From Thysanoteuthis rhombus (taxonomy: Eukaryota > Mollusca > Cephalopoda > Oegopsida > Thysanoteuthidae), in contig OY735225.1 of NCBI GenBank assembly GCA_963457665.1, forward strand, positions 652,001-716,000: DNA of 64,000 nucleotides, written 5' to 3'. Position 1 is the first letter of the stretch; each line of letters opens with the position of its first letter. The notes under the pieces are model-generated. The model searched no databases and was not told the origin of the DNA. It saw nothing but the letters and a program-made list of their open reading frames with translations. Both the position numbers and the translations under genes were made by a program. Positions 45,701 to 58,470 of the stretch are shown piece by piece.

Positions 45701-48545
45701 TATTGATTATTTTTACATATGATAACAAGCATAAAGTAATTTATGGCATTTTTCTGTCATTTATCAAAGAAAGCATATTTTGGATAATGTATGTGGTCAG
45801 AATGATTTCTCTGTAAATTCATTTCAATGATTCGTGTGTGAAATATTACACTCTGATATTCGCATTTAAAAAATACCAAGTGCATAACGAAAGAAGGGAT
45901 AACAGATGGTGTAAAAAGTTAATAGATCGGTGCCTCAGCGATAGTCCTGGCATCGTAATAGAGCCCCTTGGGAATTTCGGAGTCGACTAATGAAATTAAT
46001 TGTATTTGATAAAGGGGCCCCCAGTGAGTAAGGATATCTTGGGTAAACATTTTCGATCAGTTGAAAAAAAATTTTTAGCATCGCTTTTCGTGATAGCAGA
46101 TTTTTACTGCAATGACCTAGTGATAAAAAAATAATATTTTCATCAAATATAGGCATATCTCATATAATTAGAAAGAAGATTTTATGCGGAGTAAAGTTTA
46201 CAAGAGAACTGTACGCCCCAGAGCAAGTTATTTCAATCTATTTACAATCAAATGTCATAAACGCTTGTTTTAAAGACTGTGTAGACTGATAGCTATGATG
46301 TAGGGAAGATGATTGTGGATTGATCTGCACCAAAACTTGATCACTTCTTCCGTCGTCCATTGCCAACCCTGTCAATAGATTTCACTGAAATCCCCTGAGA
46401 ACATTTGGAGATATCGTGTGGACAGGAAAAGGTCCAGGGGGGGGGGGCTAGCGTGTGGTGTGGACAGTTGGTTAGTATGTTGGGAGGTAATAGTCCACTC
46501 CGAAATTTGCAGACTCCTCTCCTAGCCTATTGTCCAACCATCGATCAAGTATGATTGAAGTTCATCGAGAACTTCTGGTGATATCGTGATAAACTTTGGA
46601 GATATTGTGCATTGTTGACATTGTTGTACGAGAAGAAAATTCAACGAGGATTCGCTCAAAATTTCGATATCTTATTACCGAATCTTTTGTCCACTTGTCC
46701 ACGAAATTTAAGTACATGTGTGGAGGATTGTGAAGAGGCTCACGCTTTCATGCTTTCTATGGATAGAGTAATATTTCTGAAAATTTTGTCGTTTTCAAAC
46801 ATCGTTTTAAATGATATATGATTTTTTATGGGGCTTGATTTTTTAAAATTCGTTTCAGAAAAAAAGCATCTAACTCTTTCGGGGGGGGGGGGGGTTACTT
46901 GCGAGCTGAGATTCACCAAAAGTAAAATTATGGATATTCATGAAACTAGGATAACACCGAATGGCATCTGTTCTGTCTCTGAGGTGGAACATTCCCTGGG
47001 GCATATTCCTGGGCGAAGCGTGCGGGGATCCTAGGATCTCCAGTCGTCAGAATTCCCCTCTCAACCTTGCCGATTCAGTCGAAGGGAGATCAGAGAAAGC
47101 ACCAGTTTAACTGCAGGAACGACTGAAATGACGTGAAAGAAAGCCCCACTCCTTGGTTTCGTATTAGAGTTATCCTTCCCCTAGACTGGTTGCTTTCACA
47201 AAGCTAGAGAGACCCATCTGCCCAGCAATTTTATCCATTGCTAGGGTCGGATTCATGCCTTCCCCAGGGGCATTAGTGCGTAATGAACATAATAAGCCTC
47301 GACCAGAGTTTGATAACATTATATTTTTAATAACTTATTTTGAACCACAAATAAGCTTGAACTCATACAGTTCTTTTAGCTGAAGAATTAAAGATCAATG
47401 AGAATGGTTGAAATTCTTTTTACTGAGATGAAACTAAAACAAACGGCGGTTTAAATTTTATGTCTTCCAATCAAAATTGAACGTGAATGTTGATCAGTAA
47501 AGACCTAACTCTATACAGATATAACATGATTCATCTAGGGAAAAAATATTTTTGTGCATCCAAATAAACCATCTGTTTGCTCTCGAACCCCTAGACTTGA
47601 ATATAATCAGCCTAATGTCTAATCCAACAGAGCAAAGGGATCTTAACTTCAATGCTTGTACAGAAAGATCGTGATCGTGGCAAGGATTCACCTGTGTACA
47701 TTTTTTAGATGAAAGTTATTAATTGACAGACAAAATGAATAAGGCTTTCTATTTATGACCCAACCAACACGGAACCTTTTAACAGCGTTGCAGACAGGTT
47801 ACATTTTGGTTTGAGGATATTTGACGTAGTGGGTAGGTTACTGTTATGTGGCAATTTTTTTTTTCTGAACTCAAACTGGCTGATAATCCCAGACGTTGCC
47901 ACAGCGTTATGGTAACGTTGCAAAGTGCTGTAGCAGAAAATCTAGCATCTTCTGGGGAAAAACCATCAAAATCCCCTTTTTCATAATTATATGTATAGAA
48001 TGTATAACATTTTTTGAAATATTGCTTCATTTGAGAAGTGCTAATTCAGATAATACATGTTCCTCTAATATCCTCCTGACATTTTGAAAAAACGCTGTCT
48101 GCGGCAATGTAGGGATGCTGTGGAGATTCTACAAAGAAACGTTAATGTAACTTTACAAAAACCGTCTAGTGACGTCAATTTGTTAGCTGAGGGAAGAATT
48201 TATTTTTAACAAGTTAACATTAACTAAAAGTTCGGTAAAAAGCTGTCTGCTCATTTTCTGCGTACAGCAATATTTGTAAGTGTGACTGTCCTTACTAGCA
48301 GGATGTAATTTGATTGGTAGTAGTAGTAGAATGTAGATTCACATTGTCTTGATAGTGTGCTGCGGGGTCGGTGGCATGAAGTGAATAAGAAATTCTATTG
48401 AATTATGTGTAATTATATTGAATTTCATCTACGTATTTATTATTATTACAAAGCACTTTAACGAACTTTTTTCATTGCAATATTTTCTATTAACTAATTG
48501 GGATGGCTAAGTGTTTGGGGCCTCCGGCTTTAGACCCCTCAGCTG
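45701..48545. other. Intergenic; includes diverged repeats and a GC-richer segment
   Basis: 46310-46615 holds two diverged units of the family found inside 52495-53594 (CACTTCTTCCGTCGTCCATT; GAGATATCGTGTGGACAG). G-runs occur at 46438-46447 and 46878-46891. 46970-47290 is richer in G+C and may be an old element, unidentified. No gene. Confidence 0.45.
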
Positions 48546-48549
48546 AGGA

Positions 48550-49590
48550 TAGATTAGTCATAAATTAAACATGTTCACCATGGAAGAGAAGGCCGATGTC
48601 ATTGACTTTGCCAACACCATGCCTCCCAAGAACTCCTTCCTAGCAATTCCTATTCTTGCCTTGAGGTTTCCTAGGATGATAAGCTCGTTACTTTTTGATG
48701 TTGTCTTGATTACTAATTCGAAATGTTTGTAAACTTCTTCTTTAGTATCATCCAAACTTAGATAGCAGAGGCATGTGATGGCGATGTGTTTAGCCTTGCT
48801 GAGGAGAATACGAAGCTTCATGAGACGTTCGTTTATCCCCTCTTGGGTCACACCGTATGTTTCTAAGCAGTGGTACCCTGATGGCAAAACCAACCCCATG
48901 TATCCTGTCTTGAGCTTTGGGACTTCCCTCATCAGAAGTATGTGTATCTGCCCCCCTCCTTCCTCTTCAGAGAGCCATCCAGCAAGTCAGATTCCCCCAA
49001 GTGGAACGATATTGATTTTTGTTATGCTGAAATTCCATAGCGATAAGTTTTTCTCTCTCGTCTTTTGGGATCGACTTCGTCCGATACAATCTGGATATTC
49101 CTGGCTTCCATGATTAGATTCTTTTTTTTTTCCTTTTCCTTTGATGAATTCGATCACTGTGGGTAGAGTCTGCCAACTGCAGTATGCTAGCCAGACACTT
49201 TGAAGGCAAGCATTTGGTGGGGGGGGCTTTTCTGTGAGGATGGTCAATGCTTTCCCAAAGAGGCAGTCCAGATGCTGCTGGACTTTCCTGTTGCCCTGGG
49301 TCCAAGAATAGAATGGCCACTGGCCCATTGCTACAGGTCTTGTGTTTGGCGAGTGAGTTGACAGATCGGTGATAAGTTGCATAATGGACCTGTGCCAGAA
49401 GAAAATAAAGTGGGGAAACCATTTCACTGGTGGTATGGGCAGTCCTGATCTGGTGACTCGCGAAACTGTTGCGACTGGAAACTTCCATACCGGATAGATG
49501 ACAAGAAAAAATGACATCACACCGCTGGCGGGGCTCCACTCGAGATTCAGCATCCGTATCTTTCTTTCCAGGCGCGCAAAGCACCACAGT
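48550..49590 (-). mobile_element. RTE-like LINE 5' part: endonuclease fragment, inverted relative to its RT part
   Basis: Minus-strand frames (49587-49114, 49553-48987, 48932-48558) resemble the 5' region and apurinic-type endonuclease of RTE-like LINEs: SLWNFSITKINIVPLG, GWLSEEEGGGQIHILL, then YGVTQEGINERLMKLRI, and NELIILGNLKARIG, where active elements have a GDFNARVG-type motif. Here Asp is replaced in that catalytic motif. Frameshifts and stops separate the pieces. The 5' end abuts the plus-strand RT segment at about 49590. Confidence 0.75.
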
Positions 49591-50850
49591 TATTCAACCA
49601 TGGTTTGTCTAATGGATTCGGTTGGTGGTGATTTTGGTGAAAAGTTTGTATACGCAAACCTCTCACAAAAATCATCACTCGATGAAAACCAACCACGGGA
49701 GCAAGCTGGCTTTAGAAGAAGTACTCGATCATGGACCACCAGCATCCAATATATGAACTGAAAAAAAAGCATCAGAATATAAACTACCACTCACCATAGC
49801 ATCTATCGACTTCAAAAAGGTGTTCGACTCAGTAGAAATCCCAAGGTCATGGAGGCCATCACTTGACAAGGTGTAGATCCAGTATATGTTGAAGTGCTGA
49901 ATCATATATACAATCATAGCAGCTCCTTTATTAGGTTACATAAAGACTCAGACCCCTTTCAGCTCCAGAAAAGAGTAAGACAAGGTGATACCAACTCACC
50001 CAAACTCTTCACAGCCTTCCTCAAGATGATCTTCAGAAGACTAGACTGGGAGAGTAAAGGATTTAGAATAGACGGCGAGTATCTGAGCAACCTCAGCCCT
50101 TTTCACAGAGAACCTACACAACCTCCAACTAATGACAGATGAACTCAACGAAGAGAGCAAGAAAGTCGGCCTACACATGAACTTCAGCAAGACGAAGTTC
50201 ATGAGCAACAACCACATCGGAGATAAAAACACTAAGATCAAAATCAAGGACACAGAACAGGAGAAAGTAGATCACTAAATCTACCTCGGACAACAAATCT
50301 CTATGAGATCCTCAAAAGGAGAAAAAATCAAGCAAAGAATTACACTAAGTTGGCAAGCCTTTGGCAGAGCTAGCTCAACCTTCAAAAATAATAAGATCCA
50401 ATTAATCCTAAAAAGAAGGGCGTATAACCAATGCATCCTCCCAATAGTCACTTATGGAGCTGAAACATGAAACCTAACCAAGAGACAGATCCACAAATTG
50501 AGAATCATGCAACGTGCACATGAAATAATTATGCTGGGCCTCACATGGAGAGACCACAAGACAGCACAGTATATCTGGGAAAATACAAGAGTCAGGGACA
50601 TCACAGAATCCATTAAAAATCTCAAATGGCAGTGGGCTGGCCATGTTGCAAGAATGGCAGACAACTGATGGACATAGCGACTCGCTGCATGGATCCCCCG
50701 AGATCACATGCGCAACTGAGGCCGGCAGAATATTAGATGGAGAGATGAGCTAGACAAATTCAGAAAGTCCTGGCTCCACGACGCCCATGATAGAGAGGTG
50801 TGGCGAATCCTGGGAAAGGACGTTAAAAGACTGATGGTGATGTCTAATGG
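49590..50850 (+). mobile_element. RTE-like LINE reverse transcriptase to 3' end, broken
   Basis: Plus-strand fragments in order: NQPREQAGFRR (RT domain 1-2), FQLQKRVRQGDTNSPKLFTA (the RQGD motif), GFRIDGEYLSNL, then SKKVGLHMNFSKTKFMSNN, YNQCILPIVTYGAE, LKWQWAGHVARMADN and the WRDEL..FRKSW C-terminus. The conserved [YF]ADD catalytic box is missing between 50090 and 50102, where a small deletion also shifts the frame. Several stops interrupt the rest. The 3' end is short of a good GAT tail (ends GACTGATGGTGATG). Confidence 0.85.
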
Positions 50851-52060
50851 GTGGTAGGTGTCAGGGCATGTCCACACCTCGATGGGCCATACATGCTGCA
50901 TCTGTGTAGTCCATAAGCGTTCAGGCGAGAGGAGGCACCAAAGTCAGAGGTTTTGATTCGGGAGAGGTTATGAACCGACAGGATAACGACCTACATAGCT
51001 GCTTGTACTTTCAGCAAAAGGCTTGTCAGTCGTGGTCGTAACTATAAGCAGACGACGAGGCACTACTAATACTCTATTCACAACAGTAAGCTTTGTGGTC
51101 TGCATCAATAACACAATTTTCTGGATGTAAACTATCCAAATCAATGGAGGAAATTTCAAACCAGATTTCCCCTTCATGTTTAAAAATCTACGGAAATCCA
51201 AATAATTATTGGAAACTGTGGTGCAAATGGGTTTTGGGAACTAGATATATGATACAGTAAATTTCATTATTGACAGTGAACATACAAAAATTCTGGAAAT
51301 AGATAAGTAGCTATATGATGCACCCCCGTCTACACAATCATACACACCACTGTTTTTTGTTTTGTTTTTTGTTTTTCGTTTTGTTTTGTTTTGTTTTTTT
51401 CCTTCAAAACTCTCTTTCAAAGATAACGGCGGACACAGTGATTGGAAATACAAAAAAAGATCCTGAATCATAAATTTCAACAAGGTCTTCGTCTTTCACT
51501 GAATTAACGAATCTTGACCCAATTTTTTAGTTATATTTATGTTCAAGTAACACTTAAGAATCCTCTTGAACTTGTCAAGTGATCCCTTTCAGGGGAAAAT
51601 TGCTAAAATGATCCTTGAAACATTCAAGACATCGGACTTCAACCCTAAACCGTTTATCAGTGAATTTTGTGAACCTACTGGGTGGACTGCATATAGAGTC
51701 AGATTGAAACGAGCAAAAGTTCAGGATTGAGAAACTGTATGGCTGTTGAGAATGTCTATAAGAATTTTTATGTGGCGTGAGAGATTTGGTGACGTAATGC
51801 ATTCATAATATGTTATTTATGACGGAACAATATCTTCTTCAACTTTATCAAAAAAAAGGATTTAAAAATGAATGCATTCTTATATGAATGAATAATATCT
51901 TCTGATACCCTCTCTATTTTCCATAACTTTCCCTAAAATACGATGGTCTGCAATTCAACATCCTTTTCCCCTTAGACTACTTAGTAGGGGGAAGGTTCTA
52001 ATGGCCACCCTAGGGGTATAGTTGAGTGATTGTAAGGACTAATTTTTCTCCTCTGACGGT
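50851..52060. other. Intergenic, unassigned
   Basis: No gene. A TTTTGTTTTGTTTTGTTTT-type pentanucleotide tract is at 51355-51400. Confidence 0.4.
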
Positions 52061-52063
52061 GCA

Positions 52064-52355
<292 letters not shown>

Positions 52356-52494
52356 TTTAGTGCTGTAGAAAGGCATGGGAATGGTATTCCCTTACTTTGT
52401 TTAGGACAGAGAACGACCTCCTCTCATATTATTAATATACTACTAAAATCCTCATTTTGTTTATCTATTAGTTCGTACCCAGAACGGTACCTCA

Positions 52495-53594
52495 CAGTGG
52501 CAGCTCTATGGTTGGTGTTACTCGGAGTGGTAACTCATGGTGTCACCCACCTCCTTCCAGAACTTGCTCTCTTCCCAGGATATCTAGACTTTTGGTGATC
52601 TTTCTTTACTGATACTATTCATTATTCATCATGATTCACTCTTATTAGTCAATGTGATGACGTAATCCTACATTTACAAACAATTTCATTCATCTTTAGC
52701 TTCTTATTTCTCAGTTCTGACTTTATGAAATGATTTGAAGAGAATAAGAATGGGTACCATTAAAATATATCTATTCAGTATCTTTTTAAAAAAATCTATG
52801 AAATTAAACTAGAAAGCATTCAGCGTGTGCATACCTCTGCCAACGTCATTGATAGGGGGGGAATAATTGCATCTGGATCCGCCCCAAAATTTAATCACTT
52901 CGTCCGTAGTCCATTGCCCCCCCCCCCAACTCCCACAAAATTTCTTTGAAATTCATTAAGAAGTTTTGAAGATATAGTATGGACAGTCATGAGCATATAC
53001 AAAAATGTATTTAAAAAAAAAAAAAAAGCAGGAAAATATCTCTCAATGAAAAAAAGGATATTTTTGGTTCTAATCCCAAATTCAACCAACTCGTTCTTAC
53101 TACATCGGCCGAACTTCCACAAAGTTTAATTGAGAACTTATCGTATGGAGAGACATGAATTTTGAGGTGATATTATGTGATGTGGATATATAACTACGTT
53201 GTAAGGGAAATAATTTTGTATGGATCCGCCCAAAAATTCAATCGCTTATTTTGTAGTCTATTTTCTATCCTTCCACAAAATCCCATTGAAATCCTTTCTT
53301 TTTTTTTCTAAATTCTGGAGATATCGTGTGGGCAATCATGATCATATACATAAATGAATGGAAAATCGGGAAAATATCTCTCTATCAAAAAATTCGTGGA
53401 TCCTCCCCGAAATTCAACCATTTCCTCTTTATCCAATTGTCCAGCCTTCCACAAACTTCATTAAAGTTCATGGAGAACTTTCAGAGATATTGTCCGGACG
53501 GACAGATGTTTCATTATAAACAAGATGAAACATTTTTAGGCAGTCATCTTGATATCACCCATCTGATGATATCGCCTCATCCACCTCGCCACTG
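52495..53594. mobile_element. hAT-like non-autonomous element, longer copy
   Basis: Begins CAGTGGCAGCTC and ends with the inverted match GCCACTG (reverse complement CAGTGGCGAGG). The first 130 bp match 56836-56960 (GGTTGGTGTTACTCGGAGTG; AGAACTTGCTCTCTTC.CAGGATATCTAGA). The interior has about four diverged units of about 170 bp, each with TGGATCCGCCC.AAAATT, a TTCGTCC..AGTCCATTG-like part and GAGATATCGTGTGGGCAATC-like ends. The CAGTGGCG end is typical of hAT elements. No clear 8-bp target duplication. Confidence 0.6.
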
Positions 53595-55860
53595 CCTTGT
53601 AGCTATGTATACTGAATGAGGTTACCCCTTAAATGCATCCCACGCCGAACTGCCCGGCTGTAGAGGCTTGCTTCACCTTCAACAGATCGCCACACTCACA
53701 AGAGCAGACAGCCCTACGTTTGCTCATTTCTTTCTTCGGCTTTATACTACTATTGCTTCTAGTTCACTGGTACAAAAATGCCTATCTTTCAATCGTTCTC
53801 ATTCTCTGATGCGTCAGAATTGAGAGTGAAACTTTTCGACTCATAAAACAGAGCTTACAGTTAATCATATTGATTACTTTCAGGCATAAATTCCGTCAGA
53901 TTAACTATTCCGCAATGCGTATCTTTCAACCTCAAGCGTATTAATATTGAGGCTAAGAAAGAAAGAGAATTTAAGGCCAGAATTCGTACTAGATTCTAAT
54001 AACTGTTGCAGTTATGTTTGGGTCTCGATTATACCTTAACCACCAACTGGAAAACTGTTACCGATTTTAGTGGTGCAAATCCCAGAGGTTCATAAAGCTA
54101 CAATAGTCGTCGCAGGGTGAGAAAGAATTTGGTCGAAGCTCTGCGAGAGTTACCTCCCTTAAACCTGTCTATTCCGAACGGAATTTCGCAAAAATGGTGG
54201 CCCTATCTGGCTTGGCCGCAAAAAGACACATGAAACGGAACCTTCAAAATGACAACAAACTATCCCCGTTCAATAATTTACTAAAGAATATGTCCACAGT
54301 TAGGTAGGTACACAACTTCATTTCATTACGTTTCTTTTTCGTGAGCGCGTGACGAGATCTCTACACTAAAAGAAGGAACGATGCTCCTACTAATGAATGA
54401 ATTAAAAACGATTCAAAGAAACAAAACAAGGCATTGCTTTTTTTTTTTTTTCAGTATTTACGGACTCGAATGGGTTTTGTTATTGTTTACTTTGTTGAAG
54501 CTTACATCCAGATCCAAATTGATATTCTGATCATACAAGTTTGTTTGTTTTTTAAAAAATACGCATTTCTTGTTTTTCTTTTTCTTTTCTTTTTATTCCT
54601 TGAAAAATTTTCAAGCTAATTTTTGTTTTGTGGCATTGTTAATATTTTGGTTTCTCTCGTGTTATTTCCTGCGATGGTAATTGGTTTTGGGAAGAGGGTA
54701 TACGAGAAGACTGGGCTTTTGGGAACTAGGTATACGGTAATGTCTCCATTTGTAGAGATTGAACATATTTTTTTTAAATGGATTGAGAAGTAGGTATACA
54801 CCGATCCCCCCCCCAGCCCCAGCCCAATGTCTACCTCTGTTATTTACCCCAACATTTTCCATGCATCAAGAAAAAAGCGATAACATTTAAGCTGTTCTAT
54901 TTAAAATTCTCATCTTTTTAACTGCTTAGCGATCAGAAAGTCTACAAGTACAATGTATAGACCGTTTAAAAGTTCGGATGGAAAAAAGACCTGCCTAAGG
55001 TCTAAATTTTCAGTAGGGTCAACGTCGAACAATACCTGGAAGCTATGTGCCTTTTAGGTTTGTTTTACGAGTGGGTATCGCAGATTTTACGAGTACCAAA
55101 AATGTGGTGTGTCCTGAATACGAAAGACTCTCTAAGATTTAGATACCTGTTACTTGCTTTATCATATACAAAATGCCTTTATCACAAACGCCTTCACTAG
55201 ACAGGCAACTTTTTTTTCTGTAATGACGTGATAACTCTCGCACCAGAAGCGATTTTGAAATCTGTTGTAACTAAAAGAAAACAATAAAAAAAAAACACCC
55301 ACTTCCTAACAATTAACATTTACATCTTGTTTTGTTTGTTTGTATTTAATTTTAGGAAAAAATATTAATGTCACTTGTTCGAACGAAAACAAAATCTCTT
55401 TATTTGTCCCAGAAGATCACGAGCAACTTCATCATTCCAACAAGTGGAGAATGAGCGAGTAAGGTTTTCAAAATATCTCGTTTCTAAAATAACTGACTTC
55501 CTGCTCTCCCAGTTGTAGATAACTCCAGCCTGAGAAATAAATCGATATGATTTCCAACAACAATGAATGAAACTACTTGATAACATATGTTATCAGGACA
55601 TGTGACGGTCCTACGTTAGTATTCAATGCCAGGAAAGAGAGAGAGTTCATTTTTCTTTTCTTTTTTTATGATATTAGCCGCTTATATAAAGCAAATGAGC
55701 TATCTTGTTGTTTAACGTCCCAAATTATTTTGGTAATTGTGAGTGCACTTGGCCAGTTATAGCAAAATCTAATATTTGATGAACACTGTGATCTTGTTTC
55801 GTTTCTCAGTTCGTAACTATAGACTCTTCCACTTGGCAATTTTTTTCTGATAGAAATACA
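53595..55860. other. Intergenic, unassigned
   Basis: No recognised gene or repeat. Some T-rich runs (54439-54452) and C-rich run (54807-54814). Confidence 0.4.
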
Positions 55861-55862
55861 TC

Positions 55863-55993
55863 GGTAACTGTTTGGATGAGGTTCGCGAAGAAAAGGGAGG
55901 TTACTAGTATAGATTAAGATTTACGTTGCTTTCATTTACAGCATCTATACTAGTTACCTCCCTTCTCTTCGCGAACCCCATCCAAACAATTAC
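55863..55993. repeat. 131-bp near-perfect hairpin (palindromic MITE-like)
   Basis: Arms of about 50 bp: TGTTTGGATGAGGTTCGCGA ... GGGAGGTTACTAGTATAGAT on the left and ATCTATACTAGTTACCTCCC ... TCGCGAACCCCATCCAAACA on the right. There are only one or two differences within the inner 46 bp, around a 28-nt loop (55915-55942). GTTACCTCCC also appears in several other repeats of this window. Confidence 0.93.
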
Positions 55994-56835
55994 GAAAAAA
56001 ACACCACCTCATGATTTTGTTTTCACGGAATTTGAATAGAGTGTAAGCCGGTCACAAATCTATTTTTTTCAACTTTTCAAAGACATTTATCCGGCAGAAT
56101 TTAGTTCAACGTACAGTTGTGAATTTAAATCCTGAATGAAATAAAATAACTGCTTTCAAAACTTGAATAATAATTGAATGAATCGTGCGATCCCGACTTT
56201 GGTAAAATTAAAATGAATAAACGTGAAATAGCTGATGGAGTGTACTTTCTTTCGGGGGGGGGGTCTCCTACACTTTGTTTCTATTAGAATTGATATCAGC
56301 TTAGTCTGTATTTTGTTGTAACTGACCGGGTACCTTCACAACAACTGAATCATTTGGAATGCCAAACTACAAGATATATCCATCTAAGTCTTGGAAGTGC
56401 AGTGCGTGTGTATGAATGTAGTGCCCATCAGGCCAAGGAACCTAGAGTGAAACGGGGTGGGAATAGCTTCAAACGTAAAATACCCAACGTTGTACGCGTT
56501 TGTATTGCAATAGAGAAAGTGTTCTTAGGTAGCAATACAGTTTTGTGTTTAATCTCACAGTTGAAGTATGCGTTTCTTAGGGTCGAAATTGCTTGTGCAC
56601 TACAAGGCATGAAATTATAGAATCTTAGACGGCTTTACGAAAAAGTAGTTCGACTTGTATAAATCATTTAATCTATTCCATCGGTGAATCTGAACTATGC
56701 ATTCCTGGGTAGCCGGATAGCTAAGACTAAATTAAATAACTAAATCCCTACCTCTAGATATGCGTAGTTGAGATGCGAGACTAAAAAAAACTATTATTAC
56801 CACGTGTTGTTAACCTTAAACGGTGTACTTCTATT
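55994..56835. other. Intergenic, unassigned
   Basis: Overlapping frames on both strands at 56354-56620 (88 and 60 codons) have no similarity I recognise. G-run at 56255-56263. Confidence 0.35.
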
Positions 56836-57304
56836 CAGTGGCGGGCCTGTGGTTGGTGTTACCCGGAATGGTAACTCATGGTGTGATCCCATTTCGTTCA
56901 GAACTTGCTCTCTTCGCAGGATATCTAGAATTTTGGTGATCTTTTTGTACTAACACTATTAATTATTCACGACGATTCTCCCATGTTATTGAACGTGTAC
57001 ATTTACTAACGGTTCTATTCATCTCAATTTTTCAATTTTTCATTAAATCAAGAAAAATCCTGGATCAGTTTCAAAATTCCACCAACTCTTCTTCATCCCA
57101 TGACCCACCATGCCACAAAATTTCATTGAAATTAATCGTGTACGTTCGAAGATATTTTGCAGACAGACAGATGTTTCACTAGAAAAAGGAATTATTCACT
57201 GACTATATGATTTTTTTTTTTATCTAGACATTTTGGTGCCATCCTCTCCAATGGTGTCACCCGGGGCGGGCCACCCCCTCCGCCCCCTACTTGGTCTGCC
57301 ACTG
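56836..57304. mobile_element. hAT-like non-autonomous element, short copy
   Basis: CAGTGGCGGGCC at the left, and the right end's reverse complement CAGTGGCAGACC, match at 10 of 12 bases. Flanks CTTCTATT and CTACTACA agree at 5 of 8, a possible decayed 8-bp target duplication. The left 130 bp match 52495-52620, and the interior holds one TTTCATTGAAATTAAT..GAAGATAT unit of the same internal family. It is thus a shorter derivative. Confidence 0.65.
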
Positions 57305-58025
57305 CTACTACACGATCATTTTTAGTACTTTAACATCGCTGCTTCCGTTTCTCTTCTCACCGCCCTCTATCCTTCTCTGTATTTTTTCTGGTTATACCTT
57401 TTCGTAACTATCTCCAGGCAATCTTATGCAACAATTGTTTTGTTTATGTGAATCTCTTCCTTTCAGTTGTTGTGTTATATTGCGAGAGTTTAATTATATT
57501 TCATTTTGATGTTACTGATACGAAAAATAAAATACTTTTGAAAAAATAGGTAAAGGCTTCGGACAAGATGATGTCGGCTTCACAACTCAAGCCTATCCCA
57601 GAAATGTGTCATGCTATGTTATCAAATATGGCGTAATTATTGATTTTTGTCGATAAAGGTAAATATTGACTTCGGAACAGTCCAATTATGCATTATGATA
57701 AATACAAATTTGTTTTTCATATTAGACAAATAGTTGTGCTTTTTTTTCTTTCAAGAAACAATTTATGATCGAATCTTTTAATCTTATAACCACATTCCTT
57801 TTTTTTTTTTAAAAAGAGTGCCGACTTCCCGCTGAAAATGTTTATTCTTCCTTATTGAATTTAAACACATAAACGGGACAAAAAGATTGGGAAAAGGAAG
57901 ATAGAACTGATTGATTTATTGTGAAGGTGTCTTCTCTTTCCTGTGGATTTTGGCTTCTGTGACCATGACGTGCTTTGCAGAATAATTTGAAAACTGCGAT
58001 ATTCTTTATTTTTAAGAGCTGCCTG
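57305..58025. other. Intergenic, unassigned
   Basis: Nothing recognised. The 147-codon minus frame at 57842-58285 overlaps the repeat at 58030-58470 and has no family match. Confidence 0.4.
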
Positions 58026-58029
58026 GGAT

Positions 58030-58470
58030 ATTTGCTAGGGGCCCCGTATTTTGATGGGCCCCGTGCTAAATACTTGCAGGTTATCAACTTTAATTCAGTG
58101 ATTCTATACCAGTACAGTACTAAATAGCCTTCAACTTTAGTGAATGACTGGTTGTTTAAGATTAGCGATGGAAGCCAAGTATCACCTGGAGTTACAGTAA
58201 TTGATGGAAGCGTGGTATTCATGAGATACATATACGATACATAAACACAAAGGTATTCGAAAATCAAGTCATAGTCGCTGCTCAAAGATGAAGGCGAGAA
58301 TAAAGTGATATCATTACTGAACTTGAGTTAATTGCAATTCATTTAATTGCAAGTAAAAAAAAAATATGTGTTTCAATATTTATTTGTATCTTCTCAATCT
58401 TGGGCCCTTTTATTACATATGCTCCACGATCTGTACTAGCTTGGCCCGGGTGTCATTAAAAAAAAATATG
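58030..58470 (+). repeat. Dispersed repeat pair, copy 2 (partner at 42335-42735)
   Basis: Collinear with 42335-42735: GGCCCCGTA.TTT, ATTCAGTGATTCTATA, AAGTCATAGTCGCTGCTCAA, GCAAGTAAAAAAAAAATAT, TTTCAATATTTATTTGTATC and CCCTTTTATTACATATGCTC, ending CTTGGCCC. Slightly longer here. Confidence 0.75.

Noticed and set aside
46970..47290. GC-richer segment as a ribosomal RNA fragment
   Set aside because: No stretch matches conserved 18S or 28S cores that I can recognise; it is more likely an old mobile element.
48558..49587. Largest minus-strand frames (124, 157 and 188 codons) as host genes
   Set aside because: They correspond to broken pieces of a LINE 5' region and endonuclease in different frames and overlap each other.
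57842..58285. 147-codon minus-strand frame as a novel gene
   Set aside because: It overlaps a dispersed repeat with a second, non-open copy at 42.3 kb, and shows no recognisable domain or splice context.
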